In this document: piece by piece, positions 11,701 through 23,250 of the stretch
How positions within the stretch are numbered: the first letter of the stretch is position 1
Layout of the letters: every line of letters starts with the position of its first letter
Made by a program: the position numbers and the translations under genes
DNA from: Acanthaster planci
Lineage: Eukaryota > Echinodermata > Asteroidea > Valvatida > Acanthasteridae
Length of the DNA: 64,000 nt
NCBI RefSeq assembly: GCF_001949145.1
Contig: NW_019091366.1
Location: forward strand, 2,981,425 to 3,045,424
Direction of reading: 5' to 3'
The notes under the pieces: generated by a model
What the model was told of the DNA's origin: nothing
The model's database searches: none
The model's input: the letters and a program-made list of their open reading frames with translations, nothing else

Positions 11701-14700
11701 CAATTCAAGTGAATCCAAGTTACCTCCAAGATGTCTGTAATGTAATCTGGTCCAAGCATAAGGCAAATTGTCTGTAGGGCATTCTCTACCTTGGGTTTAC
11801 CAGCTGGCACAAACAAAAAAGGAAAATGGCACTTTAGATTATTTTCCTAGCTTTAAGTGTCATCAAATATCGGGCATCTACAGAATTGAATAAATCTTTA
11901 TCTCTCAAAGTTTGAAAATAATCAGTAAGAACTCATTCCTCATAGGTCAAGGGAAGAATAGCAGTAAGCCTTTGAAATAAACATCACAAGATTCAACATT
12001 TCATTAAAAAATTCCCTGCCAAAGTTTGTGATCTTTTTTGATAAAAGCACTGTCCCATTGCTACTTACCACTCAAGCTCAGGACATTAAAATCTTCTTGA
12101 GGTCCAAGGATGACCATATCGGGACCAAATACAACACGAGCTGTCTTTTCTTGGTACTTGTAAACCTTGAATTATTACAAACAATGATATGTTATATGCT
12201 TAATTCATGTAGATACAAAGATAGTGACTCTTAGACCAGGAAGAGAAACCAATGCAAAAGTCAAGAAGGTAAGGCATTCTAACAGTGTTTGGGTAAGGTG
12301 AGTGAAACCTTTAGTCTTAAGTAAGAGAGTGTATTTATTCAGAGTTAGATTTTTTCAGCAAAGAATATGTGTTGGGAAAGTGTGACTATTCAGTATGTAT
12401 TACAAGCAATTTATTTACCTGAACAGCTGTGTTTCCAGGGCAACGGAATCTCACCACTCTGGTTTTATCTCTTATCTGGAAATAAGTATTGGAAACAGTA
12501 ACTGCAAATTGTTTGACTGAAACAAATGCAGTAAACAACATGACCCGACATTCAAGAAATTACAACACTGACAACTCCATGAAAAGGAAAAAATGCTTTA
12601 AACTCATTAAAAACAATCCGATATTAGTAAACTGGACTAGTTTTCATGCAGAATAAATTTTGCATGAACTACACTCCAAGTGAGTGATGAGGATCTTTAC
12701 CTTGCCAGGTGCATAGTCTGCATCAATAGATGACTCAAAGTAAGCAAGCTTCCTGATATCACCTGATCCACAACCTCCACCATTCCTTAAATGAGAAGGA
12801 CCAAATAAGACTCAACTCTTACAGATTTGGGGAAATTATGTACATACATGTAAAAGGAATCCATCCAGATCAAGCTCGCCTTGCCCCTCCCCAACCTGCT
12901 CAATTTAGTCCCTTGCAAAGTGTGTAAACATTCAAAACTTTATCTCATGGTATGACACTATTCCATCATTTGAGGTTCACTGTGGCTGTCCCTTAGGACA
13001 CTAAAACACAAGACAGATCACTTAAACAAGTTTCATCATGTACACTTGATGCATTCAAAACATACTCACTGGAGAATAGTCAGAACCAAAGACGGTAGTT
13101 CCTTTTCCCACAACTGTTCGTGCTCAGTCAGCAGATAGGAATCAGGACCCATCACAGCACGGACCTAAAACAGAAATGAGAAACCAACAAGTTCAGTTCA
13201 ACTTTAAATCAGAATATTACAGAAGGAAAAAAGCTAACACATGTGCATTCCTGATTCCTTGGGAAAATTAATAAGTTGCATTTTTACCTCTCCTGTTTTC
13301 AAGTTGCGGACGTATATTCCTTCCATATCATTAAGGGGAATAGCACGTCTGAAAATATAGCAGTTAAAGAACTCAAAGAAAATACAAATATGAAACACAA
13401 ATGCATTTAGAAGATTAATATCAACAAACACAATGGCAGAAATAATAGTCAATTGGAATATTTATAGCAAGGAAGATGTATTGACTTGGTACTGCAATCT
13501 AAATGACTGACACGGTGCCTTACAGGACTGTAATAAATGTACTTTAATAGTTGGCTGTGGCTTAAACTTAAAATCACTTCAGTGATAACTGTACTGTTGT
13601 GATAATTGTGAGTGTTAGCATTTTTAATAGGTTACTTTAGGCTTTTAAATAGGTTAGGCTTTGATAGGTTATTTTAGCACTTAATAACCTACTCATAACT
13701 ACGAGTACTTCAGACAGTCTCCATATTCAACAACGTGCAACTTGAATGTGTATTAACATTTGATAATGCCCACTAAGAAGTGATAATGCCCACTGTGTAA
13801 ATCACACACTAATGCCTGGATACGAGACAGTTTAATCAATCCTGATTGGTCAAGAGTCTGTGTGCACGCGGCTCACCACGTGCACACCTAGTCCATCTAA
13901 GGAGATTCTTTTGGACAACTATGAAAAAAATAGAAGGGGGTGTACAGGAAAATGACAGTTAAACTCTATAACAAAATCGTTGGAAATCTATCATATATTG
14001 ACTTCTTTTGACTCTCTGGCTAAAAAAAAGTATTCATAAATGGGAATAAATATGTGGTTGGTCAGTCTGAAATGTTTAAGACCGGCTCAAGAGAATGAAT
14101 GCTGATAATGCCCTCACCTTGGGCTCGGTTATTAGTCGCCCCTGAACCGGTCATGCGTTTAAGACCGGCAAAGCATATATTTATGCCCTTATTAAAAATG
14201 CTAACACTCACAATTATCACAACAGTGCAACAACATTAACCCTAACCGCCCGGGCCCTTTTGGCTGGGATACACCGTCAATCCGTCAAAATCCTCCAGTT
14301 TTGCTACCCAAAAATTGCATGCGCCCTCAGTCCTCCAAAATCCTCCAATATTCAATACTTGTGCTGTACTGTATATGGAAAATGTACACTGTGTAACACT
14401 ACAAGAGGATGTACCAACGTGACATGTACAACCCAGCAACTCCATTCAGCAACCAGTACATATCAATCCTCCAAAATCACCTGGAGGATTTTGGAGGATT
14501 GAGGATGGTTAGGGTTAAGAATAATGTTAATACAAAAATGTACACCAGAATATAACGTGCAATACTGAACATACATCTACCTGACTAAAGCACCATCTCC
14601 CTGATCAATCACCTGTACTTGAACAGGTGGAATGTAACTGATTGGCCCGTGGATCATCCAACGATCACCTGAGATACGCATCTGAGGTTCACCTGGATCA

Positions 14701-17700
14701 TTATAATAAGGGGCAAACACTCCATTCAATCAGTTAATCATACTGGTTGGCAACAAACAACTGAGACTATTTTATACCTGGGTGTTCAGGTGGAAAGACC
14801 ACAGCATCCTGGAAATCATAATCAAAGGACTCTAACTTGAGTAAGCCTGTGAAGTGAAACCTGAACAATCCACTTGATGTTACCCATTCATTAATTCTTT
14901 CCATTTTCAGTGCAATAATCTTCTCTTTATATACCAGAACTTTGACTAAGATGCATTATTGTAGTCGAGTACTTTTCAAGTACCAACGTTCTCCACAAAA
15001 TACTGAACTGGGTAAGAGGGAATAGAGCCAGAGTGCACAGGCATTTGATGGGAAATGTGCAAAGGTATGCTTACAAAAAAATGTTAGACTTGAGACACCC
15101 CCAGTTGTGTAAAATTTAAGTTTTAAGGAGAAAAGTACTTGGAAAATACTCGGCCGAGTTCTTTCCGAGTACTTTTGTCCTAAAAAGTTAATTTTAATCC
15201 AACAGTGATGGTCTGAAGTCATTNNNNNNNNNNNNNNNNNNNNNNNNNNNNNNNNNNNNNNNNNNNNNNNNNNNNNNNNNNNNNNNNNNNNNNNNNNNNN
15301 NNNNNNNNNNNNNNNNNNNNNNNNNNNNNNNNNNNNNNNNNNNNNNNNNNNNNNNNNNNNNNNNNNNNNNNNNNNNNNNNNNNNNNNNNNTGCTAAGATG
15401 AGATGTGAGTCCAAGAATACCTAAGTACTACAGACTAATAGTTGTATTGTGAGCCATTTGAACTTATAATTAATTACCTGGGATTGAATTATCCTCAAAC
15501 TCACTGATAGCTTGCAGTACAATAGCCTGATCTTCAGACAGCACAAACTGCTCTTGAATTCCACTCTTGATGCTTTCCCCTTGGATGAAATAATGACAGA
15601 ATTATGTAACAATGACAAAGAAACACAAAACCATGTCAAATGGGTGTTAAAGACGGATGGGAAAAGTTAAAAACCAATCTCATTTCTTGGAAAAGCTAAA
15701 TACAATCCAATGAGTCAGTTTGGAAAGGTTATAACTTAGATCACCATGTTTACAAAACTAAAAATACTATATACAGCAGCAGATTTGATACTGTTTCACA
15801 ACAGAAGAAGTGTGTCTTAACACGTAACATCACAGGGTGAAGTAGAAAGAGGCTAACCTGGATGAAGGAAGAAACTAGTATGACCTTTACGGAGTTCTTC
15901 ACATCCAAGCTGAGAATGCCCATCTTCATCCACCGGATTACAAACGATGCAATACTGACCCTTCTCGAGGACTGTCTTTTTAACAGATTTCACTGCTTGC
16001 TACAAGGATATAAAGTAAACTCTCTTTAAGGTAACAGAAAACCTGAACGTTTCTTTCTTTACAGACAGCATAAAGAATGGACACCACAAATATGACAATG
16101 CAAAGACACTTCTAAACAAAAGCTCAACAACGTGTTTCACAAATTAATCCTAATGGAAATGTACTCAGGGCAACTGTTTGGCTCAGCAATGACCAAACTA
16201 AATCTAATTAAAAATGCCTAGTCTTTACAGATTTTCATAAATGACAAGTTTTCTGTCACTAGACCAATAATTTTGGGTAACTAAAAAACTGTCGAATCAA
16301 CAAAACAATACTTACATTTTTATCTAATGTCTGGAACATGTTACCAAAATAAATTTAAGATTTCATCCGAGTAATTAAAGAAGCTCTTTTGACTCTCTGG
16401 ACAATAACAAAATCATTTTACAGACTGGTTGCCTGTTACCTCGCCTATAGAGCTGCTTAAGCACAAAATTTGCTTAAGTGCAAAAAAACCTTACTTGATA
16501 AATCAGGTAACTAGCCGAAATTCCATGTGATGTATATTGTTTTGGGATTGTGTTTAGCTGTTTTTTTGGTTGGTGACCTCTGTTTATCAAGCAAAGTTTT
16601 TTCACGCTTAAGCAAATTTTGTGCTCAAGCAGCTCTATGAAATTGGCCCCAGTTACCTCGCCTATCCAGTTACCTCGCCTATTTCAGGGATGTACATTTC
16701 AGTATCATCAGCTGTCACCATCCACTCCTCTCCAGCCTGGCGCTGCCTCCCTAAGGCATCTTGACAATTGTGCTCAGCAATAAGATGTAGAGCAACATCT
16801 TGCTTGAGGATGTAAGCAGATACCAGCTCAACCACCTAAAAGGATTGAATGGAAGCAACCAAGAATTCTGGAAACAAGTCCCTGAGGCTACCTTCGACAA
16901 GGTGCACTACTCCTGAGGCTACCCACGACAAGGTGCACAGCTGTGACATAACGTTTGGGTGATATTCGCTTGCATAAACTAATAAGGCAATATTTAAGAA
17001 AAGGTATATTCTGGTTCCATCACTTAAATGTCAGATTAGATTTGCCCTTTGGCAAAGTACAATTTTTAATATCCTCTCCTATGTAAACAGATCTTTTTTT
17101 CACGTACTCAATGCTCACCTCTTCATAAACTCCAGGGAGATAAGCTCCTGCTTTCCTGACCAACCATTCCTCACCACTCACACGAGTGCTGAGTACAGAA
17201 AAGACAAGTCAAACTCATGGTTTGAAATATTCATCAACCAGACAGTGCTGATTTCTCCACTATCAATACATACTCTGTGAGGTTGCATCTGGAAGTAATT
17301 TCTTCATACAATTCAGGTATTTCCTCAGATCAGATTTGCTGGGTTCTACTTGTTGGGAAATACATATGTTGCAAGAGTAAATCTGATGTACAGGTGTGTA
17401 TACATTATTTCAATACTACAAGTACAATGAGTAATGATACAATCAACAGTAACATACTCGTAATATGCAAATATTGGGTAAACACCACTCATATACCAGG
17501 AAGTTAAATTTTATGCCACATCCAAATGTTGGGACAAATCCAATAGTTATTCCTTACATTCCTTTATCAGTAAATCCTTGGGTTGCTCTGAGATGAAGTG
17601 CTTGACCTTGACCAATGACTGCTGCATTAACCCAACCAACAATCTCCTAAAAAGACGACAAAATGTAGAAAACAACCTGCACATCAATTAAACGAGGGGA

Positions 17701-20700
17701 GGTATTATTTCACACAAGTTGTCCTATCAAGTTGCCATTAAATTGTTAACAGAAATTATATATGTGTCAATGCAACAATGTTAACCATGGGCAATGTCTA
17801 AAAACTTTTCTTCATACAACAACTGATCCTTACAGCTTCAGCGGTGGGTTTATAGGTCAAAGGTCCTTCCAGTTGCCACAGATCACCTGCTTGTCTCTGT
17901 ACCCCATCAACCTCATGATCAAGGACAGCTTTTAGCTGGATGGCTTGATTGACTTTCACAACAGGCAAAGGATGCATGGCCTTGCGATAGCCTAAAATAA
18001 AGCATATATTAAGTCTCATACTCTCCCAAAGATGAAAACGTGAGTGAGCTGTTGACAGTTGAAGGCGCTTTTATTGTATTTATCAGTGTTTAGAAATAGT
18101 GGCATGCATGTTAGTACAATGTCATATGAGAGCTTGCTTCCACATTGGTTCCTAAACTAAAGCATTTGTAGTGAAGAGAGCAATGAACACAGAGGAACTA
18201 CTGTAGTCTATTTTTTCTATGATTGTTGGGTCACACATGGACCTTCAAAACTCATTATGTGTGACTCTCAGTATTACATGTAGTTACATCTGTAATTAAA
18301 CCAAGTTCATCCCAATCAAATGTGACAATGACCATGTATTTAGGCATACCTTCAAATCAAGACAAAACCGAATGTGATCAGTGGAGAAAACTGTTTAATT
18401 GACAGGTAAAGTTACATTTTTGGGTGGAGAGGAATTCAGAGTTGTTGGGCACTGATGTTCACTCATTCATTCATTATCAGCCTTATGGTGCTAGTTTCTA
18501 AGAACTCCAAATTTAAGATGAGCACTACATGTGTTATACTTCAAAGCTGCAAACTTGGGAACAACCAATGGTGTTATTACATTACCTCGTGATGAAAAGT
18601 CTTGCAAATTTTCAGCACTTTCTAATTTTTCTCCAGGATACAGTGGAAATGGTTCCTGAAATGAATAAAAAAAAAAGGGTCAAATATCATTACAACTTTT
18701 TTGGATATTGCTACATTTTTTGGAGTTTCAAGTTTTTCAAACTTAGATTTATGCTTAACCTTTGCTTTGGAAAGCTCAGTCAATTTGTCATAGTAGAGTC
18801 AATTATACATGTACTTGTATTAAACAAGGCTTCGAGCAGATGCTTTTCAATAAATCAGTTTACTCTACCTGATAAAAACGAATTTCGACCTGTCCATGTT
18901 TCAACTCACACTGCACCCCCTCCTCATAATGACTGAAATTATAAATAAAGCAGATAGAGGTTGTTACTAGGCATACAATTTCCATCTGCTTGGGTACACT
19001 TCTCTGAAGCGGCATACATGTATGTTTGCTAATTCTGTTGTAAATAGGTCTTGTGTTCAGTACAACAGTTCTCTTGCTGGTCTTTGTTTGTCAGCCTCAT
19101 AGGGTCAACTGATCTTCTACACGAAAGGTGTCTCTTTGCAAAATGGGAATAAGAGACATTAATTTGCATTACTTCAATTATTTATAACTTTTTTGATCTG
19201 AATAAAAACATACTTTAGATAGGAACCTGAAGGTAAAGATACAAAATATTTTTCTACATCTGGGGAAAGTTGAGAATATGACAGCCAATTTAACAACAAT
19301 GTTTTGCACAGTTCACAAGAGATATATGTTTCTTTTTGATTAATAATACTGTGAAAAGAAAAAAATTTTTAAATCATTTACCTCATGGGATCTTTGACTC
19401 TACAGTAATGACCTGGTGGAACAATAACACATGGAATAGGTCCAGCCACTAACTTCTCATTATTCAGAAGCATAAGTCTCTGGGGACCCACTTCAAGACG
19501 AGTTATGTTGGTTTCCTGGAAATAATGAGCAAAATAATATATGAAAGTCCAAGTTAAGCACCTATCAGGTGTTGAAAAAACATACGTCATCACAACTTCA
19601 TACATGAGGTCCAGATGGTAAGGATGTACTCAAAATGTACTAAGTCAGTTGAAATGGGCTAAATATTGTTGTATTTGTTTTAAATTGAATCCTCTATATG
19701 GTTACAGGATTTTTCATCCCCATGCATCCCTTCCCCAGAGATCTGTCGCTCTGCATGTAGAGTTTGGTGTTGGGAAATTAAAAACCATGCGGTATTTCTC
19801 GATTCAGAACATGTTCCCTTGCTAGCCATCATGAATGTTTTTAAAAAGGAGCGCCTTTTATTTCTGGGGGGTTTTGGTGAGGAAAAGAGGGCTCAGTAAT
19901 CCTTACTTTTGGGGACACCTTCTGTTCCCCTCAGTTTATAAACTTCTCACAAGGTGTGTATCAGTAGACTAATACCTTTGCAGCTTGGAAAATCTTATTG
20001 CACAACTGTGAAGTAAGTTTGGAGGGGACATTCCGAGAAAATGTGACACTCTCTGTCAATTTTGGCAGTGAAGACATGTATGTTATCAGTGTAGGGGCAG
20101 AACCAGGAATTTTTCAGGGAGATCAGGCCCATCAGATTTCTTTATGACTTACTGCTACAGGCAGACAGACACAAGTTATGAATATTACTGATAATTCTTA
20201 CAGGACGTATTTTTTATTAGTAATACAACTGTTCCATCATTTTAAAATGTTTTTCTAGCGTCAAAGTGACGTAGGGGTGGGGAGATGGGGTGATCAACCC
20301 CCTTGGATCTAACATTACACCTGTTGTAATGCCCTGAGTTAAACTAAGGGAAAGAGTTCCATGGCCTACATGGATATGCACACTTTACACAAACCCAAAA
20401 GTTTACGACTGGTCTGAAAAATACAAAGTATTTTCTAAGTATTTAGGGGTCTAAATGCTGTTTCCCTGGTAAATTGGGGTTGGTATACATCTATTTTGGG
20501 ACCCCTCCATTTTTTTTCATTTCACAAAAGAGGTTGACCTGCACAAATGTGCAACTTCGGGTGAATATACTCGAACTCATAAATCAGCCTATATTTTACC
20601 AGTCAAAGTGCATGTTTTGCATAACTGTGGTCATTTTTACTCCATAATTTTCCTCAAAAATCAAATCCCTACCCCTTTCCCACACAATTGGTCCTCCAGT

Positions 20701-21317
20701 TCAACATGATCTATTTTTTGTCCAAAAGTTGGGGAGTGTATACTTGGGTATCCCCCTATTTTTTTGACACTTTAATCTTGGAAAACTGGTAAGTCCCCCA
20801 AAAAACAAAGGTACCTCTCTCTTTATTACGCTGACCCTATTTCTTGGAAACTTCAAATTGTAAATTGTGAGAAAATACATGTAAGGCCTTCTGATAAACC
20901 AACCATGCAAATTTGAATCCACCATGTGGCACGTGTTAAACACTCAGTTTCCCCTCAAAACTCTAAACAAAACTCTGCCCTTTTTTGACATTAACCCTGA
21001 ACAGTTATTGAGCATGATGTCAGTGTCACAGCTAAAATGTAGCTCTCCCTTCTAAATATAAGAACAGGGTCTCCAAATTTACAATCCCCCAAAAGTTTAG
21101 AAGTAACTTTAGAAGGAGGTCCCCAAATACATAGTTAATACATCATGTCTACGCTGACTGGGAAGTCCGAAGTCCCGCACCCTCCTCCAAATAGCGGAAC
21201 TAAGCAGGAATGTGCAGGCCTGTAAGTTGTAAGGCTTGAGTACGTGTTATGCTGGTTACTCACCACGTCTAAAATGTGCACAAAATCCACAGGTCCAATG
21301 TTTACAACTCCTGCCAT
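8726..21317 (-). CDS. MVP: Major vault protein
   Basis: MVP builds the shell of the cytoplasmic vault ribonucleoprotein particle. I could place 26 coding exons (5' to 3'): 21317-21264, 19515-19382, 18932-18869, 18655-18586, 17991-17834, 17646-17558, 17188-17119, 16835-16674, 15999-15858, 15579-15478, 14846-14778, 14692-14581, 13348-13288, 13164-13070, 12785-12701, 12475-12419, 12165-12069, 11803-11724, 11483-11424, 11106-11028, 10877-10735, 10626-10526, 10098-9918, 9556-9365, 9046-8966, 8827-8726. All phases agree, giving about 879 residues (human 893). Visible features: vault repeats ([49 protein letters not shown]), the shoulder domain ([34 protein letters not shown]), and the long cap helix ([20 protein letters not shown]). 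The C-terminus is short, ending in MIAGN. Oddities are a GC-AG intron after exon 19 and a triplicated donor after exon 8. Intron 1 is about 1.7 kb. Confidence 0.97.
13593..14227. mobile_element. Non-autonomous DNA element with about 37 bp terminal inverted repeats
   Basis: The left end (13593-13629, ACTGTTGTGATAATTGTGAG onward) is the reverse complement of the right end (14190-14227). The interior of about 560 bp holds no coding frame, and has local repeats of TAGGTTA/TAACCTA type near 13628-13690. It lies in the MVP intron between exons 12 and 13. Size and structure fit a MITE or a deleted DNA transposon; the superfamily cannot be told by eye. Confidence 0.75.
14232..14529. repeat. Inverted-repeat element with TAACCCTAACC ends
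   Basis: The left end has AACATTAACCCTAACC (14232-14247) and the right end GGTTAGGGTTA followed by ATAATGTT (14507-14527). Inside, AATCCTCCAAAATCCTCCA-type words are repeated and also inverted (14286-14345, 14464-14503). It abuts the preceding 635 bp element. The ends resemble the animal telomere hexamer but there are only two partial units, so this looks like an interspersed element, not an interstitial telomere array. Confidence 0.65.
15224..15390. other. Assembly gap (N run)
   Basis: A run of 167 N inside the MVP intron between exons 10 and 11. The flanking exons are complete and in phase, so no coding sequence needs to be missing. Confidence 0.98.
16435..16682. mobile_element. MITE flanked by copies of an MVP splice donor
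   Basis: An element at about 16449-16651 has inverted ends: AGAGCTGCTTAAGCACAAAA at the left and its diverged complement ending AAGCAGCTCTATG at the right. Only the right end extends further (AAATTGGCCCCA). It is flanked by identical 14-mers GTTACCTCGCCTAT (16435-16448 and 16652-16665), a candidate target-site duplication. A third copy at 16669-16682 spans the donor of MVP exon 8 (on the minus strand ATAGGCGAG|GTAAC). Confidence 0.75.
16881..16942. repeat. Two-copy tandem repeat, period 31 bp
   Basis: CCTGAGGCTACC followed by GACAAGGTGCAC occurs twice (from 16881 and from 16912) just upstream of MVP exon 8, in its intron. Confidence 0.7.
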
Positions 21318-22459
21318 TTCTATTGCTCTATCTGCAGAATGCACTCAGCGTCGCCGCGAAGATAAGGAAAGAAGAGTTTGTTCTAAAATCTTTCCGAGCC
21401 GAGTTTCGGGAGGAACGTTACAAGGGAGTTCACCATGGCAGTGACGTACATGTAAATGTGGTAAATGACTAGACTTACTTAGCTAGCTCCTAACTTCGAC
21501 CCTTGACCGATGAAACCACTAGTGAACTTGGTTGGGCATATGACATTAATGGTCAAGGAGATTTTATTATTCTGACTAACTAATCAGTAATCACAGTCTT
21601 AGGTGAAAAGAACGTTCTAGCAATTATGTGATAAATTCAGCACCTTTTTCACGGGCAGCATGACATTTGACATGGCGTCCCTATCAAGCTTCCCTCTCTG
21701 TGTAATGGTTTGATCCCGACCCTCGATGACACATACCGCGGGTACGGCGTGTGTGTGCAGTGTACTTGCCAAAGGGGTGCAGTGCAGGGTAGTGTCCCAA
21801 TTCGAGGAAAATTCTCCTCCAGGCGTAGGCGCACATTAAGTACCCCCCCCAGATTCTTTCGAAAGAAGGGTTTGTTTGAGCCAAGAAATGGTGGGATTGT
21901 GTCAGTCTGGCTCGGGATCATCTCTGTAAATTCAGGGGCACTCATCTGGGAGAAAAGCAGACAAAAATGTGATTGAAAATTTGTCAGAAGAGCCCCCGAA
22001 AAGGTGAGGGATGTCATTTGAAAAATGGCCGCTGAGAAGACTTGGGAACATTTACTTTTTGGAGGGTGACTTTGTTTTGGGTGGATAATTAAAAAAATCA
22101 TTGGTTAACCAACTAGAAATTGAAAATAGCATGAAATCTGAAGGACCAAACAACATGTTTTTTGTTTGAGAGGCCTCAGTTGCCTGCCATGGGGCTCCAA
22201 ACTTGGTTGATTTTACACTATTTTCAATGGAGCTTGAATTGGTTCCGTGCACCCATAGTGTCCTTCCTCCACGGTGGTACATACATGTACTTGCACCGCA
22301 TGAATGATTAGCTCACGTACATGTATGTACATGGACATGTACATACTTATGTACGTGTACATATGCGTAGATGTAAGTTCCTACGGAATGTAATGGGGTG
22401 GATAGGAGAGAATATTTTCCAAAATTCAGAAACTTATACAGGTACATTTATATCAATAT
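21318..22459. other. MVP upstream / IDH3B downstream region
   Basis: The MVP promoter should lie just above 21317. The stretch around 21330-21440 is comparatively rich in CpG (CGTCGCCGCGAAG, CCGAGCCGAG), which suits a housekeeping promoter. No TATA box is evident. The overlapping reading frames at 21650-22100 have no recognisable domain. A TACATGTA-rich palindromic patch lies at 22265-22370. Confidence 0.45.
22265..22370. repeat. Cluster of TACATGTA palindromes
   Basis: GGTACATACATGTACTTGC and GTACATGTATGTACATGGAC with further ACATGTAC units crowd into about 100 bp. The same 8-mer is scattered through the window (for example 8304, 18797, 25868, 60530, 62518), so this is a dense patch of a genome-wide word and not a unique site. 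Confidence 0.6.
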
Positions 22460-22465
22460 TTTATT
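22460..22465 (-). promoter_or_regulatory. Candidate polyadenylation signal for IDH3B
   Basis: AATAAA on the minus strand, about 790 nt after the IDH3B stop codon. Other AT-rich candidates exist closer to the stop, so the assignment is tentative. Confidence 0.3.
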
Positions 22466-23250
22466 GCAACAAATGGTGTGAGGTACACCAAACACACAGG
22501 TGTAACACTTCAATAAATCTAATTATCCAATCGGGTTGGAAAAAATGCCATTCTCAACTTTTGATCTCGTAAAAGTACTTTAAATGTATCTTAAATAAAT
22601 AAAAGCCACCTCACTGTATAAAAGTTATACAACATATTTTTTATCCTTTGTGCTTACAGTATGCAGTGGATGATAACTAAATTCACTGTCAAAGACATAA
22701 GAGAGTTGTTCTCACGATACATTTTTCAAAGGAATAAGAGGACCTTAAATATTCTGCTGCAAATCTAAGATAAACACCAGGTGCTTTAATACTGATTACA
22801 TGTAGTAGGAGTAGAGTGATGCAAGTGGCTTTGTTAGGAGAGTAGCCAATCAATAACTTTGGGAAAAATTCTCTAAGTAGTCCAATACCAAAATGAACAA
22901 TGATAGAAAAAGCAAAAATTCATTTCAATTTAAAAGTCATAAAGATAATTCCAAACAATGAAAACGCTGTTCTCTGAATGACTCTTTATGGGGTGCTACA
23001 AAATTTCATATTAAAGAGTAGGGTGCAAGTTCAATTATGTATGATTTTAGTAACAGGTTCAAAACTGTGAATATTTCATACAAAAAATCTTCCACAGCAA
23101 CCTTCAGAAAATTAATCATAAGTACAACTCTTTGAGATATCAAACGATTAAGAGCCAAGTAAGATAGTCATGGGTATTATCAACTGTTATTGACAAAACT
23201 GATTTTGTTATGTTATCCTGCAGTTGATGAAACCATCTACTGATGCTTGT

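Noticed and set aside
14237-14517. Interstitial telomere (TTAGGG) array
   Set aside because: Only one to two partial hexamers occur at each end, in inverted orientation; this fits element ends better than a telomere fusion.
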